Position numbers and translations under genes: made by a program. Source: Ustilago trichophora (taxonomy: Eukaryota; Basidiomycota; Ustilaginomycetes; Ustilaginales; Ustilaginaceae). Taken from it: a stretch of 64,000 nt of DNA. Positions 40,716-50,674 of this stretch are shown here, one piece after another. Every line of letters starts with the position of its first letter. Position 1 is the first letter of the stretch. The notes beneath the pieces are model-generated. The model was not told the DNA's origin. It worked only from the letters and a program-made list of their open reading frames with translations, and ran no database searches. Location of the stretch: contig OOIN01000037.1 in the NCBI GenBank assembly GCA_900323505.1, positions 124,001-188,000 on the forward strand. Direction: 5' to 3'.

Positions 40716-41811
40716 TTCTGTCTTACGACCTGTCACTTTTCAAAGACTAGGGTTCCTGTAAGTTACGTCCTTTTTTTTTTTTACGCCGACGCGCATGTCA
40801 TGCATACTGTAAAGAGTACATAGTTGTGTGAGTTTGTGCAACCATCGTCGGCCACTTAGCATTCACTACTATACTTGCAGCGAGACAGAGCTTAAAGGCA
40901 GCTAGAGCACAGTGCAGATTTGTGTTGGCCGTGATTCTGAGGGTGAAGGAGTGGAAAAGAGGGGCAAAGGCCCGAGAAAGAGAAGAGTGATTTCCCTTCC
41001 CCACGCCCTCGGCAAGGGGCTCTCCTTGCGTTCCCACGTCTCCAAGTTACCGCACAGGACACAGTGTAGTGCAGCAACCCTACCCAACCCCGATTGCCTT
41101 TGTTCGCTCATAAAGAGACCGCTGGCGAGGAGAGGGGATCGGCGTTGTGCATATCAGCCATGATCGACATTTGAACTGATATATCGCGATCCATGGGCCT
41201 CTCTCTCTCTTGTACGCCCTCTGTTCGAAGCATCATATTCGCTTAGGGATGCCATGTGGCCGCCCAAGCGTCGTTCTTTCTTACGCCCTCTTGCCTCTTC
41301 GGCTACACTTCCGAGGATGTATGGCTTGGAGAGATCGGTGGTCGATTGTGCCCCCGATGCCATTGCACATCATCATACACGAAAGCGACATTTTGGAAAT
41401 GTTAGACCGAAAGATTGGAAGTGTTTGAGTGAATCTAACAAATTCCAAAAAAAATTGGGCGCGCAAGGACCACTTTTGCAAGCGTGACCTTCTCCACTCT
41501 CAATCCATTGAACCATCATCTTCCAGGTCATCTTGTGGATCCACATTTGCCGACTGCACCTATTCACCCGGCAACAAAGTATCAACGCATCACACACTCC
41601 ACATTTTAGTCTCTGGAGAAGCTCGAAGAGGCTTCATCAGCGCAAAAAAGGGCGGCAGAACAAGACCTTGCACAACATCGCAGCCTTCCATCTGCAACTC
41701 TCCGCATGATGGACACTGCATCCTCGTCTTTCTGAGCACAGATACTCGATCCTGTCTCTCTCTCCGCCATCGTACCCTCAATCTTACACCTTCCTTGTGC
41801 TACCCTCCACC
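39458..41811. other. Divergent intergenic region, unknown / SEC15
   Basis: 2.35 kb between divergent start codons. It contains T-rich runs at about 40681-40718 and 40770-40781, TACTGTA at 40805, and a pyrimidine-rich stretch running into the SEC15 start. No gene is recognised. Confidence 0.5.
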
Positions 41812-44286
41812 ATGGTCGCCCGACCTCGTCGACCCCTCGTATCCCTCGAAGCCCAACTGCAACAACTCACCCTCTTCTCCGACCTCGACGCAGACTCTGA
41901 AAACCTCGAGCAACTCGGACCCATCATTAAGTCTCTCGACGAAGCACGTCAACAAGATGCCTTTCTTCGCCATCTCAAAAATTTCGTCTCGGAAAAGGAC
42001 CGCGAGATCGAAGCTGTTTGCGATGCCAATCACTCTGAATTCGTCGCAGCTGTTGACAAGCTTCTCAAAGTTCGTTCCGGCACCGTCACGCTGAAACACC
42101 GCATTGGTGAGCTCAACGAAGACGTTCAAGCCGGAGGCAGTTCTTTGGGTAGCAAGAAAAAGCAGCTTCTCGAAACGCAACGTACCGCATCCAACATTGG
42201 AGACGCCATCGATTCGCTTCAGACTTGCCTGAGGGTTCTGGACTTGGCGAATCGGGTGGATGGCTTGATCCACGATAAAAAGTACTTTGCAGCGTTGCGA
42301 AGTCTGCAAGAGTTGGAAACGGTGCATTTGAGAGCGGTGCTGCATCATGAATTTGCCAAACATATGATGGAGGGGATACCGCAGATGAGGAACCAGGTCA
42401 AGGCGGCGGTGACGAGGGAGTTGAAGGAGTGGCTGTTCGAAGTTCGGGAGAAATCGAGGACTGTTGGACAGCTAGCGTTGGAAGCGATGGAGAATAGGCA
42501 GAAGAGGTGGCGGGTCAAGGCGCAACGCGATCCGCTGCTGCGGTTGGCAAAGGTGAATAGTGCGATAGAGTTGGTGGTGAATGAAAGACAGGAGCACAAC
42601 TTTGTCGATAACGAAAAGGTCTCGATTGACTTTCGACCTCTCTATCAGTGCATTCATATCTATGATGCGTTGGATTTGAGAGAGGATTTGCAAAGTAGCT
42701 ATCACGAAGATCGCCGGGCTCAAGCCAACTTGCTCCTTAACCAGGGGTTGAGGTTCGATCCCCCCACCAACAACAACACCAGCACAGGCACCGGTGCCGG
42801 CAGCAGCAGCACCACCAACTCGACAGGAGGATCCTTCCCAGCCCTACTCGAAGAAATGGTAGGCTTCTTCCTCGTCGAACACCACGTCATCCAAACCACA
42901 CCGAGTGGTTTCCGATCCGAGCAAGAGGTGGATGATCTTTGGGATACCATGTGTTCCCGCGTCGTCGACATTGTCAGTCTTGCGCTTCGAGATTGCAAAG
43001 ATACCAAGATCTACGTCTCTGCCAAGGCGAGCGTACAGACGTTTATCCAGACTTTGGAAGGGTACAGTTTCGCCGTTGGCAAACTCAACGTTTTGCTTCT
43101 GACGTTGTTCGAACGATATGCGCAGTTGCTTCGCGATCGGTTTAGCAAAGATTTCCAACAGGCGATGCGGGAGACGCAACATCAGCCTATGGTTGTGTCC
43201 AACTTTGAGGAGCTGAACAAGGTTCTTTCGGTCTGTTGGTTGAAACCTGGCGATGATGCGATTTTGCGATCTTCTGGATTTCCGCTGTCTTTGCCCTTTT
43301 CGCAGACCTACCCGCTGTGCTGTATGGATATACGAAACCTCGTGGATCAGTACTACGTCTTTTCGGATGGTTTTTCTTTCAGTCAGAATCATCGGGAGAT
43401 TGACGAGATCCTCAAGAAATCGCTCGATGAACTTTTGATCCAACAAGTCTCAACAGGAATTCGGAGGTCGCTCGACAATACGGCGGCGATCAATCTTTCT
43501 CAGATTGCGCAGATCGTCGTCAATGCCGAGCATTTCAACTTGGCATGTGTTGAACTTGAAAACTTGCTTGCTGCGCTTCGTGCGCCTCACGGAAGGGGAG
43601 GAAAGTTGGAGTTGGATGCGAGTAGGCATTTTTTGGCGACTTTGAGGATTGCGGAGGACAAGATTAATTTGGCATTTGCTGGTAAATTGGATCAATTTTT
43701 GGATCTTGCAGAGTACGATTTGTGCCCTACTGCCATAAAAGGAGGAGGAGGAGGGGATTTGGGGGGATATTCGGCATGGTTGCAGGATACGATTGATTGG
43801 TTGAGGACTATGATGGAATCGGTGCTTGTTTTGTTACCGGATGAGGTGAAGGCTAAAGTGTACTCGGCTGCGTATGGTCATCTTTCGAATAGTTTGTTCG
43901 ATCGGCATTTGTTGGGGACTGATTCTTCGCCTATTGCCAACGTGGCCGGTTTAAAAACTCTCAATACGGACATATCGTTCCTAGTCGAAAAAGCAGCAGA
44001 GGACAAGGTGGATTCTTCAGTCTTTGATCGCGTCATCCAAACTCTAGCCCTCTTTCTACACGACAAGTTGGCAGAGTATACAACATTGCTTCAAAGCGGT
44101 AAACTTCCAAATGGCTCTGGTCAGGCAGATTGGAAGTATGCAGCCGTTGATCCGAAAAAGGTGATTCTGGTGCTGGACAAGTTGATACGATACAGTGGGA
44201 GGTTGGGTCCAGAGGGTAGTTCCGAATTGGCAAAGAGACAGAAAGAAAAGGAGGCGCTGATGAGGGTTGGAGCTATGCGTAGATGA
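41812..44286 (+). CDS. SEC15: Exocyst complex subunit Sec15
   Basis: 824 aa from the ATG at 41812 (context caccATGg), single exon. Sec15 is the exocyst subunit that binds the Rab GTPase Sec4 on secretory vesicles and tethers them at the plasma membrane, at hyphal tips or buds. The N-terminus (LEAQLQQLTLFSDLDADSENLEQLGPIIKSLDEARQQDAFL) and following coiled coil, DLANRVDGLIHDKKYFAALRSLQELE, and the blocks LYQCIHIYDALDLREDLQSSYHEDRRAQANLLL and QTYPLCCMDIRNLVDQYYVFSDGF are characteristic of the family. The C-terminal helical domain ends SGRLGPEGSSELAKRQ. The length is close to yeast Sec15 (910) and human EXOC6 (804). A Thr/Ser/Gly insertion (about 323-345) interrupts the middle. It converges with the double-psi beta-barrel gene. 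Confidence 0.93.
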   Translation: MVARPRRPLVSLEAQLQQLTLFSDLDADSENLEQLGPIIKSLDEARQQDAFLRHLKNFVSEKDREIEAVCDANHSEFVAAVDKLLKVRSGTVTLKHRIGELNEDVQAGGSSLGSKKKQLLETQRTASNIGDAIDSLQTCLRVLDLANRVDGLIHDKKYFAALRSLQELETVHLRAVLHHEFAKHMMEGIPQMRNQVKAAVTRELKEWLFEVREKSRTVGQLALEAMENRQKRWRVKAQRDPLLRLAKVNSAIELVVNERQEHNFVDNEKVSIDFRPLYQCIHIYDALDLREDLQSSYHEDRRAQANLLLNQGLRFDPPTNNNTSTGTGAGSSSTTNSTGGSFPALLEEMVGFFLVEHHVIQTTPSGFRSEQEVDDLWDTMCSRVVDIVSLALRDCKDTKIYVSAKASVQTFIQTLEGYSFAVGKLNVLLLTLFERYAQLLRDRFSKDFQQAMRETQHQPMVVSNFEELNKVLSVCWLKPGDDAILRSSGFPLSLPFSQTYPLCCMDIRNLVDQYYVFSDGFSFSQNHREIDEILKKSLDELLIQQVSTGIRRSLDNTAAINLSQIAQIVVNAEHFNLACVELENLLAALRAPHGRGGKLELDASRHFLATLRIAEDKINLAFAGKLDQFLDLAEYDLCPTAIKGGGGGDLGGYSAWLQDTIDWLRTMMESVLVLLPDEVKAKVYSAAYGHLSNSLFDRHLLGTDSSPIANVAGLKTLNTDISFLVEKAAEDKVDSSVFDRVIQTLALFLHDKLAEYTTLLQSGKLPNGSGQADWKYAAVDPKKVILVLDKLIRYSGRLGPEGSSELAKRQKEKEALMRVGAMRR

Positions 44287-44776
44287 TGATGCGATGTTGT
44301 CATACTTTTTTTGACACAATGCAAAGGGTATAAAAAAAAAAAAAAAAAAAAAAAGAATGTGTCTTGTGTCTATGTGTGAATGTGGTTCACCATGTGAATT
44401 GGCTCGTTGGAATAGGTGACAGATCAACGAGGTCGAGCAACAACAATCAACCGGCACAAACAGACATCCTCGCAAACTAAGCAAGCAAAAGTCGTACATT
44501 CGTAAAAAAGAAAAAAAAGAGATTCCTTTCTTATCTTAGCCATGATCAACACGACTACAGGAATCGAGACAAGAAAGGCTGACAAACGAGGAACAAACAG
44601 GGAAACAAAAACCATGACTCCATCTTTTGGTCGAAGAGACCGGCTCCTCTCGTTGAGGCGATGGATATCGGATCAACCGAATCCTCCATGCTTTTTTTTT
44701 TTCTTCTTTTTTTTTTTTCTTTCTCATCGTCTTGTGACGTTCTCTTCTTCTCACCTCCCATCGAGGGTGGTGAAAG
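44287..44776. other. Tail-to-tail spacer, SEC15 / double-psi beta-barrel gene
   Basis: 490 bp between converging stops, with a 24-nt A run (44331-44354) just after SEC15 and T-rich runs near 44693-44720. It holds both 3' untranslated regions. Confidence 0.55.
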
Positions 44777-45904
44777 CTAGATGAATCGCCACTGAATCCC
44801 GTTCAAATCGCCCACATCTTTACAGTCGAGAGCTTCAAAGACGCTGGGACTCATATCCAAGCTGGTCGGGTAGCAAGTTGGACATTCGTCCATGGCGAAT
44901 GCGTGCGTCTTTTTCCCCTTCCAAGAGATTTCGACCTTGCGACCGCAGAGAGAGTTGTGGTTGGGATTGCCGGAGGATGGATTGTACTGCTCAAAGAGGT
45001 CTTTGGAGACAGCGACGATGGGATCGGTGTCGGTGTTTACGATGCCACACGCGCCAAGGCCGGTATCGTAGTAGGTGGCGTGGCCGGTGAAGGGGGTGGA
45101 TTGGGTGTAGAGGGAGGAGGTGGAGGGAGACGAGGATGTGGAGAAGGAGGGTGGGGTGTAGCCGTTGATCGAGTTGCCCGAGTTGTTGTCGCTAGAGCCA
45201 GTGTGGTGTTTTGAAGATCCTTTCTCGCCGTTGCTAGCCTTGCCGTCGTTGTTGCCAGTGCTGGGGGCAGGGTTGGAGATCTCGGGTGGGGTCGTCGGAT
45301 CCTGAGCTTGAGCGGGCTGAGGTTGTTCCTTGGGCTGTTCGGGCTGAACGTAGTTGTTCGAGGGCTGCTCCTGCTTGGGCTTCTTATGGGTCTTCTTCAT
45401 CTTTGGCTTGTTCTGAGACGGCTGTTGGGGCTGCGGCTCAGGCTCAGGCTGAGGCTCAGTCTGAACACTCTTAGATTCGCCATCACCATCCTCGCAGTCA
45501 TCCTTATTCTGCTTATCGTCACCGACCTGCTTATCATCACTTCCATCCTGCTTGGAAGCGCCCTTCTCACCGTCATCATCTTTAGACTGAGCAGAGTTCT
45601 GAGCCGGATCATCCACGCCTCCAGCAAAACCATTGAGGTAGAAATTCAAGCTTTCATCGTCGCCATAGTCGTTGTAATGCTGAAGCGCTGCTTCGAGAGC
45701 ATGCAAGTGAGCCTCGTATCCGTCGTGCGCGGAAACATCTCCATGGTCGTCATCCCTGCGGTGGGTAGAAGCGCTGCGACGGGAATGGGCGATTCCACGG
45801 TGGTGGTGAGCTCGGTGGAGACCGGTAGGAAGAGCCTGGGTGGAGGAAGTGGTGAGGGTGAGGATGGCGAGGGTGCCGAAGAGGAAGAAGTTGATGATCT
45901 GCAT
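44777..45904 (-). CDS. Secreted RlpA-like double-psi beta-barrel (barwin/expansin-like) protein
   Basis: 375 aa. Residues 1-24 form a signal peptide (MQIINFFLFGTLAILTLTTS..ALP). A His/Arg-rich propeptide with possible Kex2 RR sites follows, then a long Lys/Gln/Asp/Pro-rich, probably disordered region (about 100-265). The fold lies at the C-terminus (about 270-375): GHATYYDTGLGACG, NHNSLCGRKVEISWKGK, AFAMDECPTCYPTSLDMS, VFEALDCKDVGDLNGIQWRFI. The HATYY-x-GLGACG and DECPxC..SLDxSxxxFE signatures are those of fungal DPBB proteins, with cysteines for two disulphides. Relatives bind polysaccharide or inhibit plant proteases and are often induced during colonisation. I infer an extracellular or wall role; a plant-facing role is possible but not shown. 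Confidence 0.85.
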   Translation of the reverse strand: MQIINFFLFGTLAILTLTTSSTQALPTGLHRAHHHRGIAHSRRSASTHRRDDDHGDVSAHDGYEAHLHALEAALQHYNDYGDDESLNFYLNGFAGGVDDPAQNSAQSKDDDGEKGASKQDGSDDKQVGDDKQNKDDCEDGDGESKSVQTEPQPEPEPQPQQPSQNKPKMKKTHKKPKQEQPSNNYVQPEQPKEQPQPAQAQDPTTPPEISNPAPSTGNNDGKASNGEKGSSKHHTGSSDNNSGNSINGYTPPSFSTSSSPSTSSLYTQSTPFTGHATYYDTGLGACGIVNTDTDPIVAVSKDLFEQYNPSSGNPNHNSLCGRKVEISWKGKKTHAFAMDECPTCYPTSLDMSPSVFEALDCKDVGDLNGIQWRFI

Positions 45905-47263
45905 GATGAAGATGACGCGAAAGGGAGAGGGATCTAGAGGAAGGTTGGATGCAAGATGGGTCTACGGGAGGGGAAGATCTGGTGGAGAAGAGCGGGTGTG
46001 TTGAGAGAGAAGTCACAGAAAAGTGTCGAGGTTAGTGAGTCAGATCTTAATATGGAGTGAGATGCGGATGAAGGGGTGAAGGTGTCAAAGATGGCGTCGA
46101 CAACATCGGTCCTTATATCTCCATGGATCCCCCGCGCGATCAGCTGCATCGTACAGCAACGGCGCAGGGCGTAAATCTGGGGTGCATACCACCGCGAACC
46201 CTGGAAATCGCCCGCATCAACACGATCATGTTAAGCCAACTCACCTGACTTTGTTGATTCCGCACCAAAGAACAAAGGGAAAAAAAAGCTGTCTGTCGGA
46301 AATAGTAAACACGGCGATGGCGCAAGATCAAGTCAGAAGGAACCCCGAAAAAGAAAAACGAGGGTGTATCCGGATCGTGCGCAATCGCCAAAAGAAAGTG
46401 TTTTGATCCGGGGTCGGCCGGAGAGCGGAATAGAAGTGTGTCAGATTAAGCTCGATTGCTTTCGGTCACATCCGACGACCGGGGGAGGCAAGACTTTCCG
46501 AAGTCGGGTGGTGACGTGAAAGTTTAGACTGTATTTACCGATCAAAGCGCACCAAGGGGGGAAAGAATACAATCGAGTCAAAGAAGAGAGCGAAAGAAGA
46601 CAGAGGTGTGAAGCTGAGAAGCAGCGTAAGCAAGGCGGAAAGAAGGGGAAAGGTAAGAGAGAGAGAAGGGACGGAGGAAAGAGTTGAAAGCTTGGTCAAC
46701 AAGGTTGAGGGGATACCCCCTGGAATGATTTGATCCTCTGCGCATCTGTCTTTATACTTTTTCGAGCCAACTGAGTGGATGTGTGACAGCGGCGATACTT
46801 CGGTGGGTGAGCGCCGAGAACTCTCAGCTCTCAATGCTTTCCTGCTTTCGATAGTACTGCACAAAGGGCAAACCAGATGAAGTCAGCCTCGGCCGTCGTC
46901 AAGCGTCTCGCTGGGTCCCCACCAACGGTCCGCTTCCGAGAGGTGACTTTTGCTGGCAAACCTCCCAAAAGACACCTTTTGAGTGGGTGGGTGTAATTTG
47001 CGATCGTGGGAATGTGTAGTTCTCCTTTGGCAGTCACATATTGTGATTTTGCGAATATAGGGAAGTAGGTGGATGGTCGACTGTCGCGGAAGCATGTCTG
47101 CATGAACAATCAATCAGAGCCCACTCAAGAAAACACACAAGCTTTGGCATGAACTCATCCTACAGCATCAACACTAGCACTCAGAACCACACAAAACACG
47201 CCAAGGAGAAAGACGACTGAAAAACCATAAACAATTTGTATTCTATGCAACAATCATTTCACT
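45905..47263. other. Spacer upstream of the double-psi beta-barrel gene
   Basis: 1.36 kb holding the promoter of the DPBB gene and the 3' end of the lyase-kinase fusion gene, both on the minus strand. Purine-rich stretches occur around 46558-46690. No gene is recognised. Confidence 0.5.
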
Positions 47264-50119
47264 TTAAGCAAAGATCCAACCATCCTGTCCCTCGGCCCAC
47301 TCAGCAAGTACAGTGCTGACGCTAGCCTCTTGGAATCGGACCTTGGTCTCGGCCTCCTCCTCGGCGTTCTTGGGCAGTTTGACACCAAAACCATCACCAC
47401 CGACCCTGGTCTCGTAGCATTTGAATCCGGCGTTCTCGAGCTCGCTCGTTAGCTGTTTGACTTTCTCCTCCTCGAAATCATCAGGCAGGAGCGTCACCGC
47501 ACAACCGCCTCCACCGGCGCCAGTGAGCTTGGTAGCCAGCTGCTCGGGGGCGAACGTCTCGGTCTTGTTCTTGATCAGCTCGAGGGCAGGGTGCGAAACT
47601 TCGAGACCCACCAGCTCAGTGTGATTCTGCTTGATGAGCTCGCGAAGCTGGGCGACTTGGTCAGCTCGGTTGAGGCCAGAAGAGCCAGAGAGCAGGTGCT
47701 GGGCTTTGTCAGCGATGCTCTGGATGCGGGTGAGAGCGGCATTGACTCGGGTAGGCTCGGCTTCCTTTTGAGCGGCGACGTGGGCGATGAGTTTCTTACC
47801 CTCGCGTCCGACGCAACTGTCAACGAGCAGGAAGCGGAACGACGAAAAACCCTTGAGCTTGTCCATCTTGTTCTCGGTCAACGTGTTGATAGGGTGAGCA
47901 CGGGTGAAGGCAATAGCGCCACCGTGGACAGCGACCGAGTTGTCGACGCCAGAGGGAGTGCCGTGGATCACCTTCTCCGAGAGGAATGCCCACTGGTTGA
48001 CGTAGGCCGAGTGGTCAGCTGCCACTTCAGCAGCGGGAGCAGGGATGCGCCCGTAGAGAATGTTGAGAGCCGCCGACAGGCACGAGCTAAGTGCGGCGCT
48101 GGAGCCGAGACCGGCACCGATGGGCAAGGCAGAACGCAGCACAAATGCCTGCGCACGAGCATCGGCCTGACCAGCGATGCACATGTACAGCACCAGGAAG
48201 GCGATCGAAGCAGCGTGGCTCCTCTCGCTCTCGTTGACCGTGTCACCCACCACCTTTTCAATGGCGCTGATGAGTCCCTTGTCGAGCGAGTCGGGGACAG
48301 CTCCGCCACCCTGGATCGACTTGGGCACAGCAGCCCAGGGGAGCTCGGCAATGTCCCAGGTGTGAATGACTCCGAGGTCGGGCAAGTCGAGCGAGATCTT
48401 GCCATCCTCACGAGGCGAAACGCTTGCATAGCATCGCAGAGCCACCGAACCGGCAACGGCAGTGACACCGTGAACCACCGCATGCTCGCCAAACAAGATC
48501 ACCTTACCGGGAGCGCTGACCACGATCGATGTCGGCGGCGGGTGATCCTGAGCAAGGCCAGGTTCCCCCTCACCGCCACGGGTCTCGAGCTTGGCACGGT
48601 TCATATCGTCGACCAAGCTGCCCACCTTGTCGCCCTGCAGGTGCTGGTCGGTATCCAAAGGCGTACGCTCGTAGGCAATGGGATCTGGAGATGCTGCGCG
48701 GGAGCTTTCGGAGTTGAGATCGATCGATCGGGAAGAGGGCTTGCGGCGGATGGCACCGGCTTGCAGGAGCGCGTTCTCGAGGTCTTCGAGCAAATCACGC
48801 TCGTCCTCGATACCGACGCAGAGACGGATGAGGTCCTCGGGCATGCCTCGAGCGGCGCGTACCTTGGGGTCGATGGAAGCGTGCGACATGAGACAGGGCA
48901 TCGAGATGAGACTGTTGACACAGCCGAACGACACCGAGATACCCCACAGTCGGGTAGCTCCGACAATGCGTTCCGAGAGCGCCTTGTCGCCGGTAACAAA
49001 GCTGAGCACGGAACCGGGACCAGCAGCTTGCTTGTCGTGAATCGCCTTGGAAGGGTGAGAAGCGAGACCGGGGTAGTTGACCTTGAATCCGAGCGAGTCG
49101 AGGTAGTGAGCTACAGTGATGGCAGAAGCCTGCTGTCGGTCCATGCGCACAGCGAGGGTCTTGATACCACGAAGCAAGAGGAACGAGTCCATGGGAGTGA
49201 GTGCATTTCCGATCGAGTTGATGGTGAATGCAATCTGCTTGCCGAGGTCGTCTCGGTCGCAGGCAATGACACCGGCCATGAGATCGTGGTGTCCCGAGAG
49301 ATACTTGGTACCCGAGTCGTAGACGACGTCGACACCCAGCTCGAGCGGACGCATGAGGTAAGGCGACATCATGGTGTTGTCGACAACGACAACGGCATCG
49401 GGAGCCCACTTCTTGGCGGCAGCGGCGCAACGCTGGAGATCGCAGATCTTGAGACAAGGGTTGGTGGGAGTCTCGAGGAGAACCATGCTGACCTTGCCAC
49501 AGAGACCGGCAGCTGCGTCACGGCTGCGCTGCTGGAGCATCTGCTCGACCTTGTCAGCATCGGTGGTGTCGACATGGTCGGTGTGGATGTTCTGGTGCGA
49601 GGCGAGGTAGCCAAGCAGACGGTTGGTACCACCGTAGAGATCGTCACCAGCAATGATGCGCTCGCCGGCCTTGACGATGCGAGTGATGACATCGAGACAG
49701 GCCATTCCACTGGAAACGGCGAAGCTGTACTTGCAGTTCTGGAGCTGGCAAAGGTGGTGCTGGAGCATGGAACGGGTGGGGTTGCCCGAACGAGAGTAGT
49801 CGAATTCGGCACCGGGAAGACCCTTGAAGGTGGCGGACATGTAGATGGGAGCCGAGGAAGAGCCGTACTGGTCCTTGTGGTTGGGGTCATCTACGGTAGC
49901 GCACTGCGTGGCGAAGCGGTAGCCGTTGGGACCGCGACGGTCCTTGTGCGAGACAAAGGGTAGCTTGAGATCAGCATCGTCGCCAAGGTCGGAAGGCTCG
50001 GGAGAAGTAGGGATCGACGAGTCGAGAGAAGCGACGGACGAGGCAACATCGGTGCTGAAGGGTGTGACGGTAGACGCCTGGGAGGACGATACGCTGCAGG
50101 TGGCACGAGGGGCCGACAT
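47264..50119 (-). CDS. Cystathionine beta-lyase / mevalonate kinase fusion protein
   Basis: 951 aa in one uninterrupted frame, from the ATG at 50119. Residues about 50-455 are a Cys/Met-metabolism PLP enzyme: FDYSRSGNPTR (108-118), FAVSSGMACLDVI, AGDDLYGGTNRLL, and DSGTKYLSGHHDLMAG with the PLP lysine K272. These read as cystathionine beta-lyase (cystathionine to homocysteine, pyruvate and ammonia). A polar linker of about 75 residues follows. Residues about 530-930 are a complete GHMP mevalonate kinase: APGKVILFGEHAVVHG (K539), ALPIGAGLGSSAAL (664-677), E715 and HGTPSGVDN with catalytic D726, and KLTGAGGGGCA (864-874). This would be Erg12, phosphorylating mevalonate for sterols. Both catalytic sets look intact, so a bifunctional enzyme is expected. 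M506 in the linker could start a kinase-only product. The gene diverges from the Nxt1 gene across 555 bp. Confidence 0.93.
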   Translation of the reverse strand: MSAPRATCSVSSSQASTVTPFSTDVASSVASLDSSIPTSPEPSDLGDDADLKLPFVSHKDRRGPNGYRFATQCATVDDPNHKDQYGSSSAPIYMSATFKGLPGAEFDYSRSGNPTRSMLQHHLCQLQNCKYSFAVSSGMACLDVITRIVKAGERIIAGDDLYGGTNRLLGYLASHQNIHTDHVDTTDADKVEQMLQQRSRDAAAGLCGKVSMVLLETPTNPCLKICDLQRCAAAAKKWAPDAVVVVDNTMMSPYLMRPLELGVDVVYDSGTKYLSGHHDLMAGVIACDRDDLGKQIAFTINSIGNALTPMDSFLLLRGIKTLAVRMDRQQASAITVAHYLDSLGFKVNYPGLASHPSKAIHDKQAAGPGSVLSFVTGDKALSERIVGATRLWGISVSFGCVNSLISMPCLMSHASIDPKVRAARGMPEDLIRLCVGIEDERDLLEDLENALLQAGAIRRKPSSRSIDLNSESSRAASPDPIAYERTPLDTDQHLQGDKVGSLVDDMNRAKLETRGGEGEPGLAQDHPPPTSIVVSAPGKVILFGEHAVVHGVTAVAGSVALRCYASVSPREDGKISLDLPDLGVIHTWDIAELPWAAVPKSIQGGGAVPDSLDKGLISAIEKVVGDTVNESERSHAASIAFLVLYMCIAGQADARAQAFVLRSALPIGAGLGSSAALSSCLSAALNILYGRIPAPAAEVAADHSAYVNQWAFLSEKVIHGTPSGVDNSVAVHGGAIAFTRAHPINTLTENKMDKLKGFSSFRFLLVDSCVGREGKKLIAHVAAQKEAEPTRVNAALTRIQSIADKAQHLLSGSSGLNRADQVAQLRELIKQNHTELVGLEVSHPALELIKNKTETFAPEQLATKLTGAGGGGCAVTLLPDDFEEEKVKQLTSELENAGFKCYETRVGGDGFGVKLPKNAEEEAETKVRFQEASVSTVLAEWAEGQDGWIFA

Positions 50120-50674
50120 GATGTGGCTGCTTAGTGATGAGAGTGATGTTTTAAGAAGTGTGCAGCAAGGAGAAGCCGAAAGAGGGCGAGAGAATGAATC
50201 GCCGCTCTTCAGGAATGGGTATCGAAGGGTGTTGAATGTGTCTGAAAGAGATGTGTGCGGTTGTAGATATGGGTAGTGTTGAGAAGAAGAAAGGTGCAAA
50301 GGTGCAAAGTTGGGGTGACAAAGTCAATACAGTAGTCAGTCAGAGAACAGCTTAATCCGAGAGCACCATCCTTGGGCCGAAATGCCTCTCTCTCTCTCTT
50401 TCCTTCTCCAAGAGATGGCGGGGCGGGCATTCACCGAGTCACTTTTCCCGCCAGTTGAATGTTGCTGTGCCACTCTCTCTCTCTTTCAATTCATGGCGTG
50501 CTTTTTTTCTCTCTCTCTCTCTCGATTCAACCACAAATCGGGCTTCGATCTGACAAGTTCAAGATCCTCGGAAATCGGAATTTGAGAGAACCCTTCCAAC
50601 TTGGCTTGCTTCTCAACGTTTTTCAAGGCTTGCACCTTCACCTCTTCTTCCTTCCCATCCTATCCTCAACCAAG
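50120..50674. other. Divergent promoter, lyase-kinase fusion / NXT1
   Basis: 555 bp between divergent start codons, with three CT/CTCT-rich pyrimidine tracts (about 50384-50400, 50472-50486, 50508-50523) and a TACAGTA at 50328. Confidence 0.55.

Noticed and set aside
47591..49963. 790-codon open frame antisense to the lyase-kinase fusion
   Set aside because: It mirrors a C-ending codon pattern on the real gene, has no recognisable motifs, and the sense strand has complete enzyme signatures.
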